Numbered from the stretch's first letter, positions 52,500 through 61,627 are shown. The stretch: DNA of 64,000 bases from an uncultured Clostridia bacterium (GCA_910580105.1 CAJTWN010000001.1:372001-436000); one strand, 5' to 3'. Translations and numbers: made by a program. Notes: a model not told the origin generated them from the letters alone.

Positions 52500-53873
52500 A
52501 TGGTACATACATTTCAAATCAAAGATAAATATATTGCATTAGATGTAAACAGCGGATGTGTGCATGTATTGGACAAGCTTACCTATGCAATCATAAAAGA
52601 ATTGGAAGAGCGGCAGCTTGTGCCGGATGGCAGCCTTCCGGATTCCCTCCGTCAGGCATTGTCAACAGCCTTCCCCGCCAAAGAAATCGAAGGCGCTTAC
52701 TGTGAAGTGAAACAACTTTACGACCAGGGCATATTGTTTTCAAAAGATGATTATGAAGGGATTGCAATTAACATGAAAAAGCATTCACCTGTAAAGGCAA
52801 TGTGCTTGCATGTTTCTCATGACTGCAATCTGCGCTGTAAATATTGTTTCGCAGATGAAGGCGCCTATCACAACCGCCGCGAGTTAATGAGTGCAGAGGT
52901 TGGAAAAGCAGCCATGGACTTTTTGATTCAAAGCTCCGGCAAACGGCGCAATCTTGAAGTGGATTTTTTCGGTGGAGAACCTTTAATGAATTTTGAAGTT
53001 GTAAAGGAAGTTGTCGCTTATGCACGTGAGCAGGAAAAAATCCACGACAAAAATTTCCGCTTTACCATTACAACAAACGGTGTTTTGTTAAACGATGAAA
53101 ATATTGCTTTTATCAACAAGCATATGTCCAATGTAGTTCTGAGCCTGGACGGCACAAAGGAAACAAACGACCGCGTCCGCTGCCGGGTGGATGGAAGCGG
53201 TTCCTATGACAGCATTGTTCCCAAACTGCAAAAAGTTGCTGAAAGCAGGAATCAGGATAATTATTATGTGCGCGGAACCTTTACAAAATATAATCTGCAT
53301 TTTGCCGATGACGTTCTGCACCTTGCAGATTTGGGATTTAAACAAACCTCTGTTGAACCGGTGGTTTGTGCTGAAACAGAAGATTATGCAATAACAAAAG
53401 ATGATTTGCCAACCATTTTTGCCGAATACGAAAAGCTTGTTGAAGAATATCTCAACCGTAAAAAGAATGGAGATGGTTTCAACTTCTTCCATTTCATGAT
53501 TGACCTTGATCAAGGTCCCTGCGTAATTAAACGTCTGTCCGGCTGCGGCGCAGGCTGTGAATATCTTGCCGTTGCCCCCAATGGTGATTTATATCCTTGT
53601 CATCAATTTGTCGGAACAGAAGATTACAAAATGGGTACCATATATGATGGGATTGTTCGCCCGGAAATCCGCGAAACATTTGAAGGCTGTAATGTATATA
53701 CAAAACCAAAATGCAAAGACTGTTTTGCAAAGTTTTATTGCAGCGGCGGATGTATGGCAAACGCATGTCTTTTAAACGGTGATATTAACCAACCACATGA
53801 AATCAGCTGTGAGATGCAGCGCAAGCGTGTCGAATGCAGTTTGTATGCAAAGGCAGTTGAGGCCGAATGGTAG
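52500..53873 (+). CDS. SCIFF radical SAM maturase
   Basis: 457 residues from ATG at 52500 (GAAAGGA 8 bases upstream). N-terminal peptide-recognition region (about 1-90), then the radical SAM cluster motif SHDCNLRCKYCFADEGAY (CxxxCxxC near 101-108), FFGGEPLMNF, and SPASM domain Cys clusters: CGAGCEY..GDLYPCHQ and CKDCFAKFYCSGGCMANAC at the C-terminus. It binds three 4Fe-4S clusters and forms thioether links in the SCIFF peptide encoded just upstream. Confidence 0.95.
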   Translation: MVHTFQIKDKYIALDVNSGCVHVLDKLTYAIIKELEERQLVPDGSLPDSLRQALSTAFPAKEIEGAYCEVKQLYDQGILFSKDDYEGIAINMKKHSPVKAMCLHVSHDCNLRCKYCFADEGAYHNRRELMSAEVGKAAMDFLIQSSGKRRNLEVDFFGGEPLMNFEVVKEVVAYAREQEKIHDKNFRFTITTNGVLLNDENIAFINKHMSNVVLSLDGTKETNDRVRCRVDGSGSYDSIVPKLQKVAESRNQDNYYVRGTFTKYNLHFADDVLHLADLGFKQTSVEPVVCAETEDYAITKDDLPTIFAEYEKLVEEYLNRKKNGDGFNFFHFMIDLDQGPCVIKRLSGCGAGCEYLAVAPNGDLYPCHQFVGTEDYKMGTIYDGIVRPEIRETFEGCNVYTKPKCKDCFAKFYCSGGCMANACLLNGDINQPHEISCEMQRKRVECSLYAKAVEAEW

Positions 53874-53900
53874 GCAAACAATCCGGAAAGGATGAATTTT

Positions 53901-54560
53901 ATGGCTGTCACATTTTATGATATTGTAAAGAATCAGGAAATCAAAACTTATCTGGAAAAAGGTGATAAATATATCGGCACCTTGGGCTTTACGAATCACA
54001 GTCTGCTGCATGCGCAAAGAGCGGCAAAAATTGCGTATACAATTCTTACGGAGCTAAACTATGACAAACGCACTGCTGAACTTGCACGGATTGCCGGTTA
54101 TATCCATGACATCGGAAATGTTGTCAACCGTATCGAGCACGCACAGACAGGTGCGGTGATGGCATTCAATATTTTGACCCGTCTGGGAATGGAACCAAAT
54201 GAAATTGCAAAAGTCATCGCTGCCATTGGCAATCATGATGAAGGAACCGGAACGCCGGTCAATCAGATTGCCGCCGCCCTCATCCTTGCGGACAAAACCG
54301 ATGTCCGGAGAAGCCGTGTGCGGAACCGGAATCATATATCTTTCGACATTCATGACCGGGTGAATTATGCGGCAGAACATGCAGACGTGACCGTCTGTCC
54401 GGACAGGGTAATTCGTTTAGATCTTACCATTGATACCGGGATTGCGCCGATTGCAGAATACTTTGAAATTTTCCTGACCCGGATGAATATGTGCAAACGT
54501 TCTGCTGAATTTTTGAACGCAACTTTTGAACTGCTGATTAACGAAACGAAATTTTTATAG
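53901..54560 (+). CDS. HD-domain phosphohydrolase
   Basis: 219 residues from ATG at 53901 (GGAAAGGA 8 bases upstream). HD metal motif: HSLLHAQRAAK near 36, then AGYIHDIGN near 66-74 with His-Asp, and NHDEGTG near 114 with DKTD near 134. Likely a phosphohydrolase of nucleotides, of unknown substrate. It follows the maturase by 27 bp and precedes secD, a conserved Clostridial order. Confidence 0.85.
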   Translation: MAVTFYDIVKNQEIKTYLEKGDKYIGTLGFTNHSLLHAQRAAKIAYTILTELNYDKRTAELARIAGYIHDIGNVVNRIEHAQTGAVMAFNILTRLGMEPNEIAKVIAAIGNHDEGTGTPVNQIAAALILADKTDVRRSRVRNRNHISFDIHDRVNYAAEHADVTVCPDRVIRLDLTIDTGIAPIAEYFEIFLTRMNMCKRSAEFLNATFELLINETKFL

Positions 54561-54709
54561 GATTTTGTAATGCTATATTAAAATTATATAACATTTTAAG
54601 AGAATTGCTTGACTTACCTGAAAGATATAGCTATATTTTTTGATGGGATTAGGTTTCCTGTCCGTTAAAAGGGTAAATTATAAAATACATGTATGGGAGT
54701 GATCATCTG

Positions 54710-55066
54710 ATGAAGCACAAAAAAATAAATGTGATTATTGTACTATGCTTTGTGCTGATGTCAATGATTATTTCGCCAATGTCACGCTCTGCTTTGGTTA
54801 CAGGCGGTTCCAAATCCGAATTTGCTTCTGATCTGATACAGACGGCACTGTCAATGGCTATGCCGCCAAATATGGAAAACAGCAGCGGCAAAACAGCTTT
54901 TGCAGCGGACAAACCGATTGCTGACCGTGATTTTAAGGCCGATTTATATACAGCGTCTTTGCTTCTTTTCAATAAGTCACTGCAGATATATGCCGGCCTT
55001 TCAATAAAACATGACGTTACAAACACAAAAAATCAATCGGCTGGATTTGCGATTATGCTGTGTTAG
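54710..55066 (+). CDS. Small putative secreted or membrane protein, unknown
   Basis: 118 residues from ATG at 54710 (GGGAG upstream). A basic start MKHKKIN and one hydrophobic run (about 7-23) look like a signal peptide or anchor; the rest is moderately hydrophilic with no recognised motif and three Met-Ala-Met style repeats. It lies between the HD gene and secD, with its own leader of about 150 bp. Codon use is similar to neighbours. May be a real orphan gene. Confidence 0.5.
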   Translation: MKHKKINVIIVLCFVLMSMIISPMSRSALVTGGSKSEFASDLIQTALSMAMPPNMENSSGKTAFAADKPIADRDFKADLYTASLLLFNKSLQIYAGLSIKHDVTNTKNQSAGFAIMLC

Positions 55067-55129
55067 ATAACGCAATATATTTTCAAATAATTATTAAAAA
55101 ATATATATAAGTTAAAGGAGGAAAACAAA

Positions 55130-56440
55130 GTGTCCAGAAGTATTATTAAATTTGCAGCTATTATTTTGGTAATTGCCGCACTTTTCTACGTAGGACTTTT
55201 CGGACTCGATTTCACGGATGACATCAGATTTCCCGGCATTATGGATGAAGACGGTATCACACAGGGGCTTGACCTGAAAGGTGGTACAGTTATTGTCTAT
55301 AAGGCACAGGCTGATGAAGTTACCGACGATGAAATGGATACCGTTGTAAGTATGCTGCGTACACGTTTGGACTATCAGGGCTACACGGAAGCTACAATCA
55401 CCCGTCAGGGTTCTGATAAAGTAAGAGTTGAACTTCCTGATGTTCAGGATGCGCAGCAGGCTGTTGAAACTTTGGGAGCAACAGCTCAGCTGAAATTTGT
55501 TGACATGGAAGGCAATGAGATTATGACAGGTGCTGATGTAAAGAATGCGTCCGCAGAATTCGGTCAAACCGAAGAAGGGGTTTCTAAAAATTCCTATTAT
55601 ATCAGTCTTGAACTTACCAATGAAGGCCGCACCAAATTTGCAGAAGGAACCGGCCGTGTTGCCGGCCTTGCGGCATCGAATCAAAATTACATTGCTATTA
55701 TGATGGATGAACAACCCATCTCTACTCCAAGAGTCGCACAGAAGATCGACAGTGATAAATGTGTCATCACCGGTGAATTTACCGCTGAAGAAGCAAAATC
55801 ACTGGCATCCAATATCAAATCCGGCCAGCTTCCCTTCTCACTGGAACAGGTTGAGGTAAGAACAGTAAGTGCTACCCTTGGTGACGAAGCGCTCAGCCGC
55901 ACTGTAAACGCCGGCATCATTGGTATGATTCTTGTCCTGCTCTTTATGCTGGTTATTTACCGCCTGCAAGGACTCATGGCGGATCTCGCCCTGATTTTCT
56001 ATCTGGCTGTTGTGATGATTATTATTTCTGTATGTCATATCAATCTCACCCTTCCGGGTATTGCCGGTATTATCCTTGCAATTGGTATGGCAGTTGATGC
56101 AAATGTTGTCATCTTTGAAAGAGTCAAAGAAGAACTCAAACTCGGAAAAACTGTCAGAAGTGCAGTGGACGCCGGTTTTAACCGTGCGCTTTCCGCCGTC
56201 ATTGACTCAAACGTAACGACCATTATTTCTGCTGTTATCCTCTGGGTTCTGGGAACAGGTACAATTAAAGGTTTTGGTATCACCTTGTTTATTGGTATCG
56301 TAGTTTCTATGTTCTCTGCAATTTTTGTAACCAAATTCCTGCTTAAGCAGATGATTGGTATGAACGTAAAGAATACATGGCTCTATGGTGTAAGTAACAA
56401 AAAAGATAAAGAAATGAATCTGAAAGGAGGGGAAGCATAA
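55130..56440 (+). CDS. secD: Protein translocase subunit SecD
   Basis: 436 residues, GTG start with GGAGG 8 bases upstream. One N-terminal helix, a large external P1 domain (about 30-250) with GLDLKGGTVIVYKA, then five helices in the C-terminal half including GIAGIILAIGMAVDANVVIFERVKEELKLGKTVRSAV, the RND-type signature. With SecF it uses proton motive force to pull exported proteins across the membrane. ATG of secF overlaps its stop. Confidence 0.95.
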   Translation: MSRSIIKFAAIILVIAALFYVGLFGLDFTDDIRFPGIMDEDGITQGLDLKGGTVIVYKAQADEVTDDEMDTVVSMLRTRLDYQGYTEATITRQGSDKVRVELPDVQDAQQAVETLGATAQLKFVDMEGNEIMTGADVKNASAEFGQTEEGVSKNSYYISLELTNEGRTKFAEGTGRVAGLAASNQNYIAIMMDEQPISTPRVAQKIDSDKCVITGEFTAEEAKSLASNIKSGQLPFSLEQVEVRTVSATLGDEALSRTVNAGIIGMILVLLFMLVIYRLQGLMADLALIFYLAVVMIIISVCHINLTLPGIAGIILAIGMAVDANVVIFERVKEELKLGKTVRSAVDAGFNRALSAVIDSNVTTIISAVILWVLGTGTIKGFGITLFIGIVVSMFSAIFVTKFLLKQMIGMNVKNTWLYGVSNKKDKEMNLKGGEA

Positions 56441-57597
56441 TGAATATCGTAAAAAACAAATGGATATTCTTCAGCATTGCCGGAATACTGATTCTGGTCA
56501 GTCTTGTTTCTCTGATTTTCCAAGGTTTTAATTTAGATACTGACTTTGCCGGCGGTATGGCAATTACTTATCAGATTAAATCCGACTTTTCAACAGGCGA
56601 TGTAGAAGCAATTGTAAACGAAGCGCTTGGGCAGGGGGTTAGTGCATCTTCTGTTCAGCAATCCGGCGAAGAAGTTGTCATAAAATTTGGTTTTGACAAT
56701 AGTCTCGAAACTGACGAACAGAGATCTGACTATTCGATGGAAAAAATTAATGCAATTACTACTGCATTACAGGAAAAATACGGCGCTCCCGTTACCGACG
56801 GACAACCGGCTGAAGATACAGCAGAAGCCACCGAAGCGCCAGCCGATACAAATGCGGCAGAGCCTTCCGCTGCTACTGAAGCAACTGAGGCTCCTGCGGA
56901 AGCAACAGCTGCTGTTACAGATACAACCGCCGCTGCTGATGATGATGCAAGTGCAACACCGACGGACGAAACAGCAGCACAACCTTCCACTGCACCGGCC
57001 GTTGCAGCAGAAGGTAATTTGGTTAGCGGCGTAATGCTAAAGAGCCAGGATATTGTTTCACCGTCTACCGGTAAAGATCTTGCCCGTTCAGCATTCTGGA
57101 TGTCTCTGCTTGCATGTGCAGCCATCTTGATCTATATAACACTAAGATTTGAATTCACTTCTGGTGTTGTGGCAATCGTTGCACTGATTCATGATGTTTT
57201 ATTGCTTCTTGGTGTTTACTCTCTCTTCCGTTGGTCTGTTGATACCAGCTTCATCGCTGCCGTTCTTACAGTTCTCGGTTACTCTATCAACAATACCATT
57301 GTCATTATGGATAGAATCAGAGAAAACACACGTCATTCCAGAAAAGAAACTTATGCTGAAATTGCGAACAACAGTATTATGCAAACCTTAAATCGTTCTA
57401 TTAATACAACGATTACCACACTTCTTACCATTGGTATGGTTTATGTTCTCGGTGTATCTTCCATTCAGGAATTTGCACTTCCGATCATCATTGGTATTTT
57501 GTTCGGTTTCTACTCTTCAGTCTTTGTATCCGGTCCGTTATGGGCACTTTGGAGAGATTCTGCTGTTAACGCAAAGAAGAAATCCGCGGCAAAATAA
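56440..57597 (+). CDS. secF: Protein translocase subunit SecF with a long acidic insertion
   Basis: 385 residues, longer than the usual 300. One N-terminal helix, NLDTDFAGGMAITY, and the C-terminal five-helix bundle with YSINNTIVIMDRIREN are normal. Between residues about 119 and 192 of the external domain is a low-complexity insert built of Ala, Thr, Glu, Asp and Pro repeats (such as EATEAPAD). It is in frame and followed by normal SecF sequence (VMLKSQDIVSPSTGKDLARSAFW), so it appears to be a real extracellular extension. It forms SecDF with the preceding gene. Confidence 0.9.
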   Translation: MNIVKNKWIFFSIAGILILVSLVSLIFQGFNLDTDFAGGMAITYQIKSDFSTGDVEAIVNEALGQGVSASSVQQSGEEVVIKFGFDNSLETDEQRSDYSMEKINAITTALQEKYGAPVTDGQPAEDTAEATEAPADTNAAEPSAATEATEAPAEATAAVTDTTAAADDDASATPTDETAAQPSTAPAVAAEGNLVSGVMLKSQDIVSPSTGKDLARSAFWMSLLACAAILIYITLRFEFTSGVVAIVALIHDVLLLLGVYSLFRWSVDTSFIAAVLTVLGYSINNTIVIMDRIRENTRHSRKETYAEIANNSIMQTLNRSINTTITTLLTIGMVYVLGVSSIQEFALPIIIGILFGFYSSVFVSGPLWALWRDSAVNAKKKSAAK

Positions 57598-57608
57598 GTT
57601 TACAATAC

Positions 57609-57635
57609 AAAAGCAGTCACATAGTAGTGACTGCT
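57609..57635 (+). terminator. Terminator after secF
   Basis: AAGCAGTCAC pairs with GTGACTGCTT over a 6-base loop, then TTTTTT. Confidence 0.85.
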
Positions 57636-58005
57636 TTTTTTATGAATAAAAAATATTGTCTTCTACAAAAACCATCCTGCTGTAATTGGATCAAAACACA
57701 AAAACTATTGACACCCTATCTGTACCAGATTTTTAATACATTGCGGTTACATCCCGTTTGGTGGGAGAACCATGCGTTTTGGGCGAATTATTTCGAAAAA
57801 AACTTTTTGCGAAATAATTTGGGGCTTTCAGCAAGTATAATTTTAAGAACCAGATTGTCGAAAAAGACAAATTTTCTAACTGTTTAAGCAAAATGTTGCT
57901 CTCTGAATGCCTCTGTCTGTCAAACCTTAGCTGCAATATGACAAAATTTTGCGCAAACCTGTTAAGCGACACACGCAAAACCTTTTTTAAGAGGCATCTT
58001 TCATT
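57636..58005. other. 370-bp intergenic interval with an inverted repeat
   Basis: AT-rich and without a convincing gene. GCGAATTATTTCG at 57782-57794 pairs with CGAAATAATTTGG at 57809-57821 as an imperfect inverted repeat around an A/T loop. No family match; the frames here are short and lack ribosome binding sites. Confidence 0.4.
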
Positions 58006-58629
58006 TTATCGATCAATCATTTTGGCATAATCCACAATCATCTCTGCGGCGTGTTCCAAACCAATTTTGCTGGTATCCAATGCAATATCATAATTGTCAA
58101 CCTGTCCCCATACCTGGTTTGTATAGAAATTATAAAATCCACCGCGGCGCTTATCCGTCTTTCTCATCATGTTTTCTGCTTCACGCTCTTTAATGTTATA
58201 GATCTCCATAATCCGCTCTATCCGCTTCTCTTCCGGTGCGTGCAGAAAAACATTGACCAGCTTCTTTTCCTCACGCAAAATATAATCAGAACAACGTCCG
58301 ACAATTACACAGGATTCCTTTTCAGCAATTTCCTGGATGACCTGCGACTGAATCCGAAAAATACCATCTGAATTCAAGACATCTCCATACCGATAATAGG
58401 TGCCTCGTCCTGATTGTATTCCCATAACCAACGAATAGAGCAAACTATTGGTTGGTTTTTCATCAATTCCTTCAAACAAGTTTTCAGACAATCCACTTTC
58501 TTTAGCCGCAATAGCAATTAATTCTTTATCATAAAATGAAATCCCCAGCAAATCCGCAACTTTTTTTCCAACTGCACGGCCATCCGACCCAAATTGTCTC
58601 GCTATGGTTACAATCAAATGTTCTGCCAT
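58006..58629 (-). CDS. Cytidylate kinase-like family protein
   Basis: 207 residues. VTIARQFGSDGRAVGKKVADLLG holds the P-loop in the GSDG-type form of the cytidylate-kinase-like family (about 8-30); FYDKELIAIAAKESGL and SCVIVGRCSDYILRE follow, with NVFLHAPEEKRIERIM near 127. It is not the housekeeping Cmk; the nucleotide substrate is unknown. Confidence 0.85.
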   Translation of the reverse strand: MAEHLIVTIARQFGSDGRAVGKKVADLLGISFYDKELIAIAAKESGLSENLFEGIDEKPTNSLLYSLVMGIQSGRGTYYRYGDVLNSDGIFRIQSQVIQEIAEKESCVIVGRCSDYILREEKKLVNVFLHAPEEKRIERIMEIYNIKEREAENMMRKTDKRRGGFYNFYTNQVWGQVDNYDIALDTSKIGLEHAAEMIVDYAKMIDR

Positions 58630-58701
58630 AATGCCACCTCCTATTATTTCTTATATTTTAACACATTTTGCACAAAAAACCAAGGGCGATTTCCCCAATT
58701 G

Positions 58702-59709
58702 TTATGCGTTATTTTTATAAAGATTTACCAAATCCACTCCCTGATAATAATGCCTTAATATATCCTGATAACCGATTCCCTGTTCAGCCATATATTTTGC
58801 TCCGGCCTGACTCAGACCAACGCCATGCCCATACCCCTTTACTTCAAAAACAATACAATTTTCTTCAAACCGAATGGTAAAACTGCTGCTCCGCAGGCCG
58901 AACATTGCCTGTACCTCACTTCCCTTAAAATCCCGGCCCGCAAGTTTAATATTCTTTACGCTTCCCCCCTTTGTCATTACCATCTTTCCAACAACTGCTT
59001 TGATGTCATAATAATTTTTCATTTCCGGAACCTTCGGCTTCAGTGCTTCCAAAAATAACTGATTTTCAATTTTTACCTCCGTAGCATAACCATCTGCCTT
59101 TGTATCTCCCTGACTGTCAACAGATTTCAAATAGGGAAGTTTTGTATTCCAAACATCTTCTACATCCTCTGTCTTCCCATTGCTGATGGCAAAGGAATAC
59201 CCTTTCACTATTTGATCTTTATACTTCATATATTCACCTCTTGTTTCACGAACCGCCTGTGCAACCGCCTGAGAAAACTGTGTATATTTTTCTCCCCAAT
59301 TTTTTTGCGCAGTCTCATCTGAGGTCCAAGCCAAGCAATGTGTACCATCCGTGCATAGATCTGCCCCCTGATGCTGGGGTATATTTTTCTCCTTTTCAAA
59401 GGTCTGCATTTTGTCCAGCAAAAAACTTCTGGTTGCAACAGCCTGTGCTTTTAATGCCTCTATAGGGCATGCCGGATCCATCTGTCCATACAAAACCCCT
59501 TGCACATACTTTTCAAAATCCATTTCCATGATCATTTTCGTTTCATGATTATAAATTCTAATACTGTAATTCTCCTGTGCAGCCAGCTCCGGACGCTCTG
59601 CCTGCTTCTGGGGTTCAAACCGGAAAAAAACGCTTGCCGCAACCACAATTGATGGAATCACAAATACCGATAAGGTCAATACCAAAAAATAAATAAGTAC
59701 TTTTTTCAT
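58702..59709 (-). CDS. spoIID: Stage II sporulation protein D (SpoIID) family
   Basis: 335 residues. One N-terminal membrane helix (about 5-27), then the SpoIID domain: EKYVQGVLYGQMDPACPIEALKAQAVATRSFLL near 67-99 with the catalytic Glu/Gln region, and GYGHGVGLSQAGAKYMAEQGIGYQDILRHYY near the end. SpoIID is a lytic transglycosylase of the engulfment complex with SpoIIM and SpoIIP. A paralogue (LytB-like) role cannot be excluded. Confidence 0.88.
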   Translation of the reverse strand: MKKVLIYFLVLTLSVFVIPSIVVAASVFFRFEPQKQAERPELAAQENYSIRIYNHETKMIMEMDFEKYVQGVLYGQMDPACPIEALKAQAVATRSFLLDKMQTFEKEKNIPQHQGADLCTDGTHCLAWTSDETAQKNWGEKYTQFSQAVAQAVRETRGEYMKYKDQIVKGYSFAISNGKTEDVEDVWNTKLPYLKSVDSQGDTKADGYATEVKIENQLFLEALKPKVPEMKNYYDIKAVVGKMVMTKGGSVKNIKLAGRDFKGSEVQAMFGLRSSSFTIRFEENCIVFEVKGYGHGVGLSQAGAKYMAEQGIGYQDILRHYYQGVDLVNLYKNNA

Positions 59710-59768
59710 GTTTTCTCCTCCTGTACCATAGCTTGTCTAAAATATATGTAAAATATTTTCAAATATGC

Positions 59769-59797
59769 TTGACACCGGGAAGTTTTTCATCTATAAT
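59769..59797 (+). promoter_or_regulatory. Consensus promoter of the rpsF-ssb-rpsR operon
   Basis: TTGACA (59769-59774), exact 17-bp spacer, TATAAT (59792-59797); both boxes perfect, as expected for ribosomal protein genes. It is 84 bp ahead of rpsF. Confidence 0.85.
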
Positions 59798-59830
59798 AGC
59801 TATGTTGTGGATAAAAAAAGAAACAACAAT

Positions 59831-59881
59831 CCTTACTCTTGCTAATGGCAAGGGTCAATGTCCAGAAGGAGGTGACATATA
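59831..59881 (+). promoter_or_regulatory. Possible S6/S18 autoregulatory leader
   Basis: Between promoter and rpsF the transcript can form ACTCTTGC with GCAAGGGT over TAAT, followed by TGTC..GACA around the AGAAGGAGG ribosome binding site. The rpsF leader of many bacteria binds S6:S18, and this position fits; the exact motif is not certain. Confidence 0.4.
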
Positions 59882-60181
59882 ATGGCAGAAAAAATCAACC
59901 TTTACGAGACAATATTTATTATTGACTCCACAAAAACCGAGGAAGAAACTGCGGCTTTGGTTGAAAAATTCAAGTCATTGATCGAAAAAAATGGTGAGAT
60001 TGAAAGCGTGGACGAATGGGGTAAACGCAGACTCGCATATCCGATTAATGATTTGAATGAAGGTTACTACGTTCTAATTAACTTTAAATCGAATGCTGAA
60101 TTCCCGACCGAACTAGAGCGTGTATACGGTATTACTGACGGTATCATTCGTGATATCGTTGTTAGACGCGAGGAGGACTAA
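59882..60181 (+). CDS. rpsF: 30S ribosomal protein S6
   Basis: 99 residues, AAGGAGG upstream. LYETIFIIDSTKTEEETAALVEKFK and WGKRRLAYPINDLNEGYYVLINF are typical S6 strands and helix. Binds S18 and 16S rRNA. First gene of the operon. Confidence 0.97.
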   Translation: MAEKINLYETIFIIDSTKTEEETAALVEKFKSLIEKNGEIESVDEWGKRRLAYPINDLNEGYYVLINFKSNAEFPTELERVYGITDGIIRDIVVRREED

Positions 60182-60184
60182 CCT

Positions 60185-60649
60185 ATGATTAATAAAGCAA
60201 TCTTAATGGGTAGGCTGACCCGCGATCCCGAACTCAGACACACCGGGACCGGGAAACCTGTCTGCAGTTTTTCCATTGCTATTGATAATGGTTATGGAGA
60301 GAACCGCCAGACAGATTTCATCAATTGTGTTGCCTGGAATAAAACGGCTGAATTTGTCAACCAATATTTCGGGAAAGGCAAAATGATTATAGTGATTGGT
60401 CGGATTTCGACCAGAACCTGGGAAGGCCAGGACGGAAAGAAAAATTACGTTACAGAAGTGGTGGCAAATGAAGTTAGCTTTGGTGAAAGCAAACGCAGCC
60501 AGGAAGCTTACAGCGGCAGCGGCGCTTCCTCCTCTTATCAGGGCGGATATCAGCAGCAGCAGCAACAGCCTTCTGCACCGCCAATGCCATCCTTGGATGA
60601 CGACGATTTTTCTCCTCTGTCAGAGACAGACGATGACCTTCCGTTCTAA
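60185..60649 (+). CDS. ssb: Single-stranded DNA-binding protein
   Basis: 154 residues, AGGAGG upstream. OB-fold: INKAILMGRLTRDPELRHTGTGKPVCSFSIAID, DFINCVAWNKTAEFVNQYF, GQDGKKNYVTEVVANEV (1-105); then a Gly/Ser/Gln-rich linker and the acidic tip DDDLPF that binds repair partners. Middle gene of the conserved rpsF-ssb-rpsR operon. Confidence 0.97.
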   Translation: MINKAILMGRLTRDPELRHTGTGKPVCSFSIAIDNGYGENRQTDFINCVAWNKTAEFVNQYFGKGKMIIVIGRISTRTWEGQDGKKNYVTEVVANEVSFGESKRSQEAYSGSGASSSYQGGYQQQQQQPSAPPMPSLDDDDFSPLSETDDDLPF

Positions 60650-60672
60650 TATGATTTAAAGGAGGATTTAAC

Positions 60673-60921
60673 ATGGCTGAAGAAAGAAAAAATGATAGGC
60701 CGAGAAACAGACGTGCAAAGAGAAAAGTTTGTTCCTTCTGCGTTGATAAAGTAGATCACATTGATTATAAAGATGTGGCAAAACTTAGAAGATATGTAAC
60801 AGAAAGAGCAAAGATTCTTCCAAGAAGAATCAGCGGTTGTTGTGCAAAGCATCAGAGACAGCTTACAGTAGCTATCAAAAGAGCAAGACAAATCGCACTT
60901 CTTCCCTATACATCTGACTAA
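60673..60921 (+). CDS. rpsR: 30S ribosomal protein S18
   Basis: 82 residues, GGAGG upstream. CSFCVDKVDHIDYKDVAKLRRYVTERAKILPRRISGCCAKHQRQL is a textbook S18 with the zinc-type CxxC and CC motifs kept. Ends the operon before a strong terminator. Confidence 0.97.
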   Translation: MAEERKNDRPRNRRAKRKVCSFCVDKVDHIDYKDVAKLRRYVTERAKILPRRISGCCAKHQRQLTVAIKRARQIALLPYTSD

Positions 60922-60925
60922 TACA

Positions 60926-60952
60926 AAAGCCGCGCAGATGCGCGGCTTTTTT
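60926..60952 (+). terminator. Terminator of the rpsF-ssb-rpsR operon
   Basis: AAAGCCGCGC pairs with GCGCGGCTTTT, 4-base loop, then TTTT. Confidence 0.85.
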
Positions 60953-60980
60953 CATACCATCATTTTAGGAGGAATTCCGA

Positions 60981-61193
60981 ATGTATCAATCATCTGAAGT
61001 TTGCGGCACTTGCACATTTGCCACACAAGAATTGAGCAGCGATACAATTCTATGCGAAAAATACGGACAGGTTTCCAGATACCATCATTGTTCTTTGTAC
61101 CAATTCAATCTCACACAAAAACAGCCGCCAAAACGGCGTATACTGGACACATCGCGTTTTTCTAAAGAAGATTTTTCAATTGATGAAGAATAA
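60981..61193 (+). CDS. Small Cys-containing protein of unknown function (70 aa)
   Basis: 70 residues with AGGAGGA upstream. Cys at 8, 11, 25 and 37 (CGTCTF, ILCEKY, HHCSLY) suggest a small zinc site, followed by a basic tail (PPKRRIL). I have seen similar small proteins in Clostridia but cannot name the family. It overlaps nothing and precedes a membrane protein gene. Confidence 0.65.
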   Translation: MYQSSEVCGTCTFATQELSSDTILCEKYGQVSRYHHCSLYQFNLTQKQPPKRRILDTSRFSKEDFSIDEE

Positions 61194-61222
61194 TTTGGTA
61201 CCAAAACGTACAAGCTATCTAT

Positions 61223-61627
61223 ATGTTGATGAGATATATAATTTATGGATTGCTTGGTTGGAATATGGAAGTCATCTGGACAGGGCTGACCTCCTTTCAA
61301 AAAGGAAATCTAAACCTAATTGGCCACACCTCCATCTGGATGTTTTTTATCTATGGACTGGCTTTTCTTTTAGAACCTGTCCATCACTGGATTGCCCACC
61401 TGCATTGGTTTTTCCGCGGCTGTATCTGGATGGTTTTAATCTTCTGCATTGAATTTATAACCGGATACCTTCTCCGTCTTTTTGGAATTTCTGCATGGGC
61501 ATATGATGGCAGATTTTCAATCCTGGGCCTCATCCGCCTGGACTATGCCCCTTTATGGTTTACCGTTGGCCTTTTCTTTGAAAAGCTGCATTTTCTGCTT
61601 CTGAACTATCATATAGGAACAAAATAG
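61223..61627 (+). CDS. Putative ABC-transporter type IV (PF06541-like) membrane protein
   Basis: 134 residues, four helices. RYIIYGLLGWNMEVIWTGL and CIEFITGYLLRLFGISAWAYDG..FSILGLIRLDYAPLWFTVGLFFEK match a family of small four-helix proteins once labelled DUF1113. No good ribosome binding site is visible; ATG at 61223 and ATG at 61229 are both possible. Function unknown. Confidence 0.65.
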   Translation: MLMRYIIYGLLGWNMEVIWTGLTSFQKGNLNLIGHTSIWMFFIYGLAFLLEPVHHWIAHLHWFFRGCIWMVLIFCIEFITGYLLRLFGISAWAYDGRFSILGLIRLDYAPLWFTVGLFFEKLHFLLLNYHIGTK

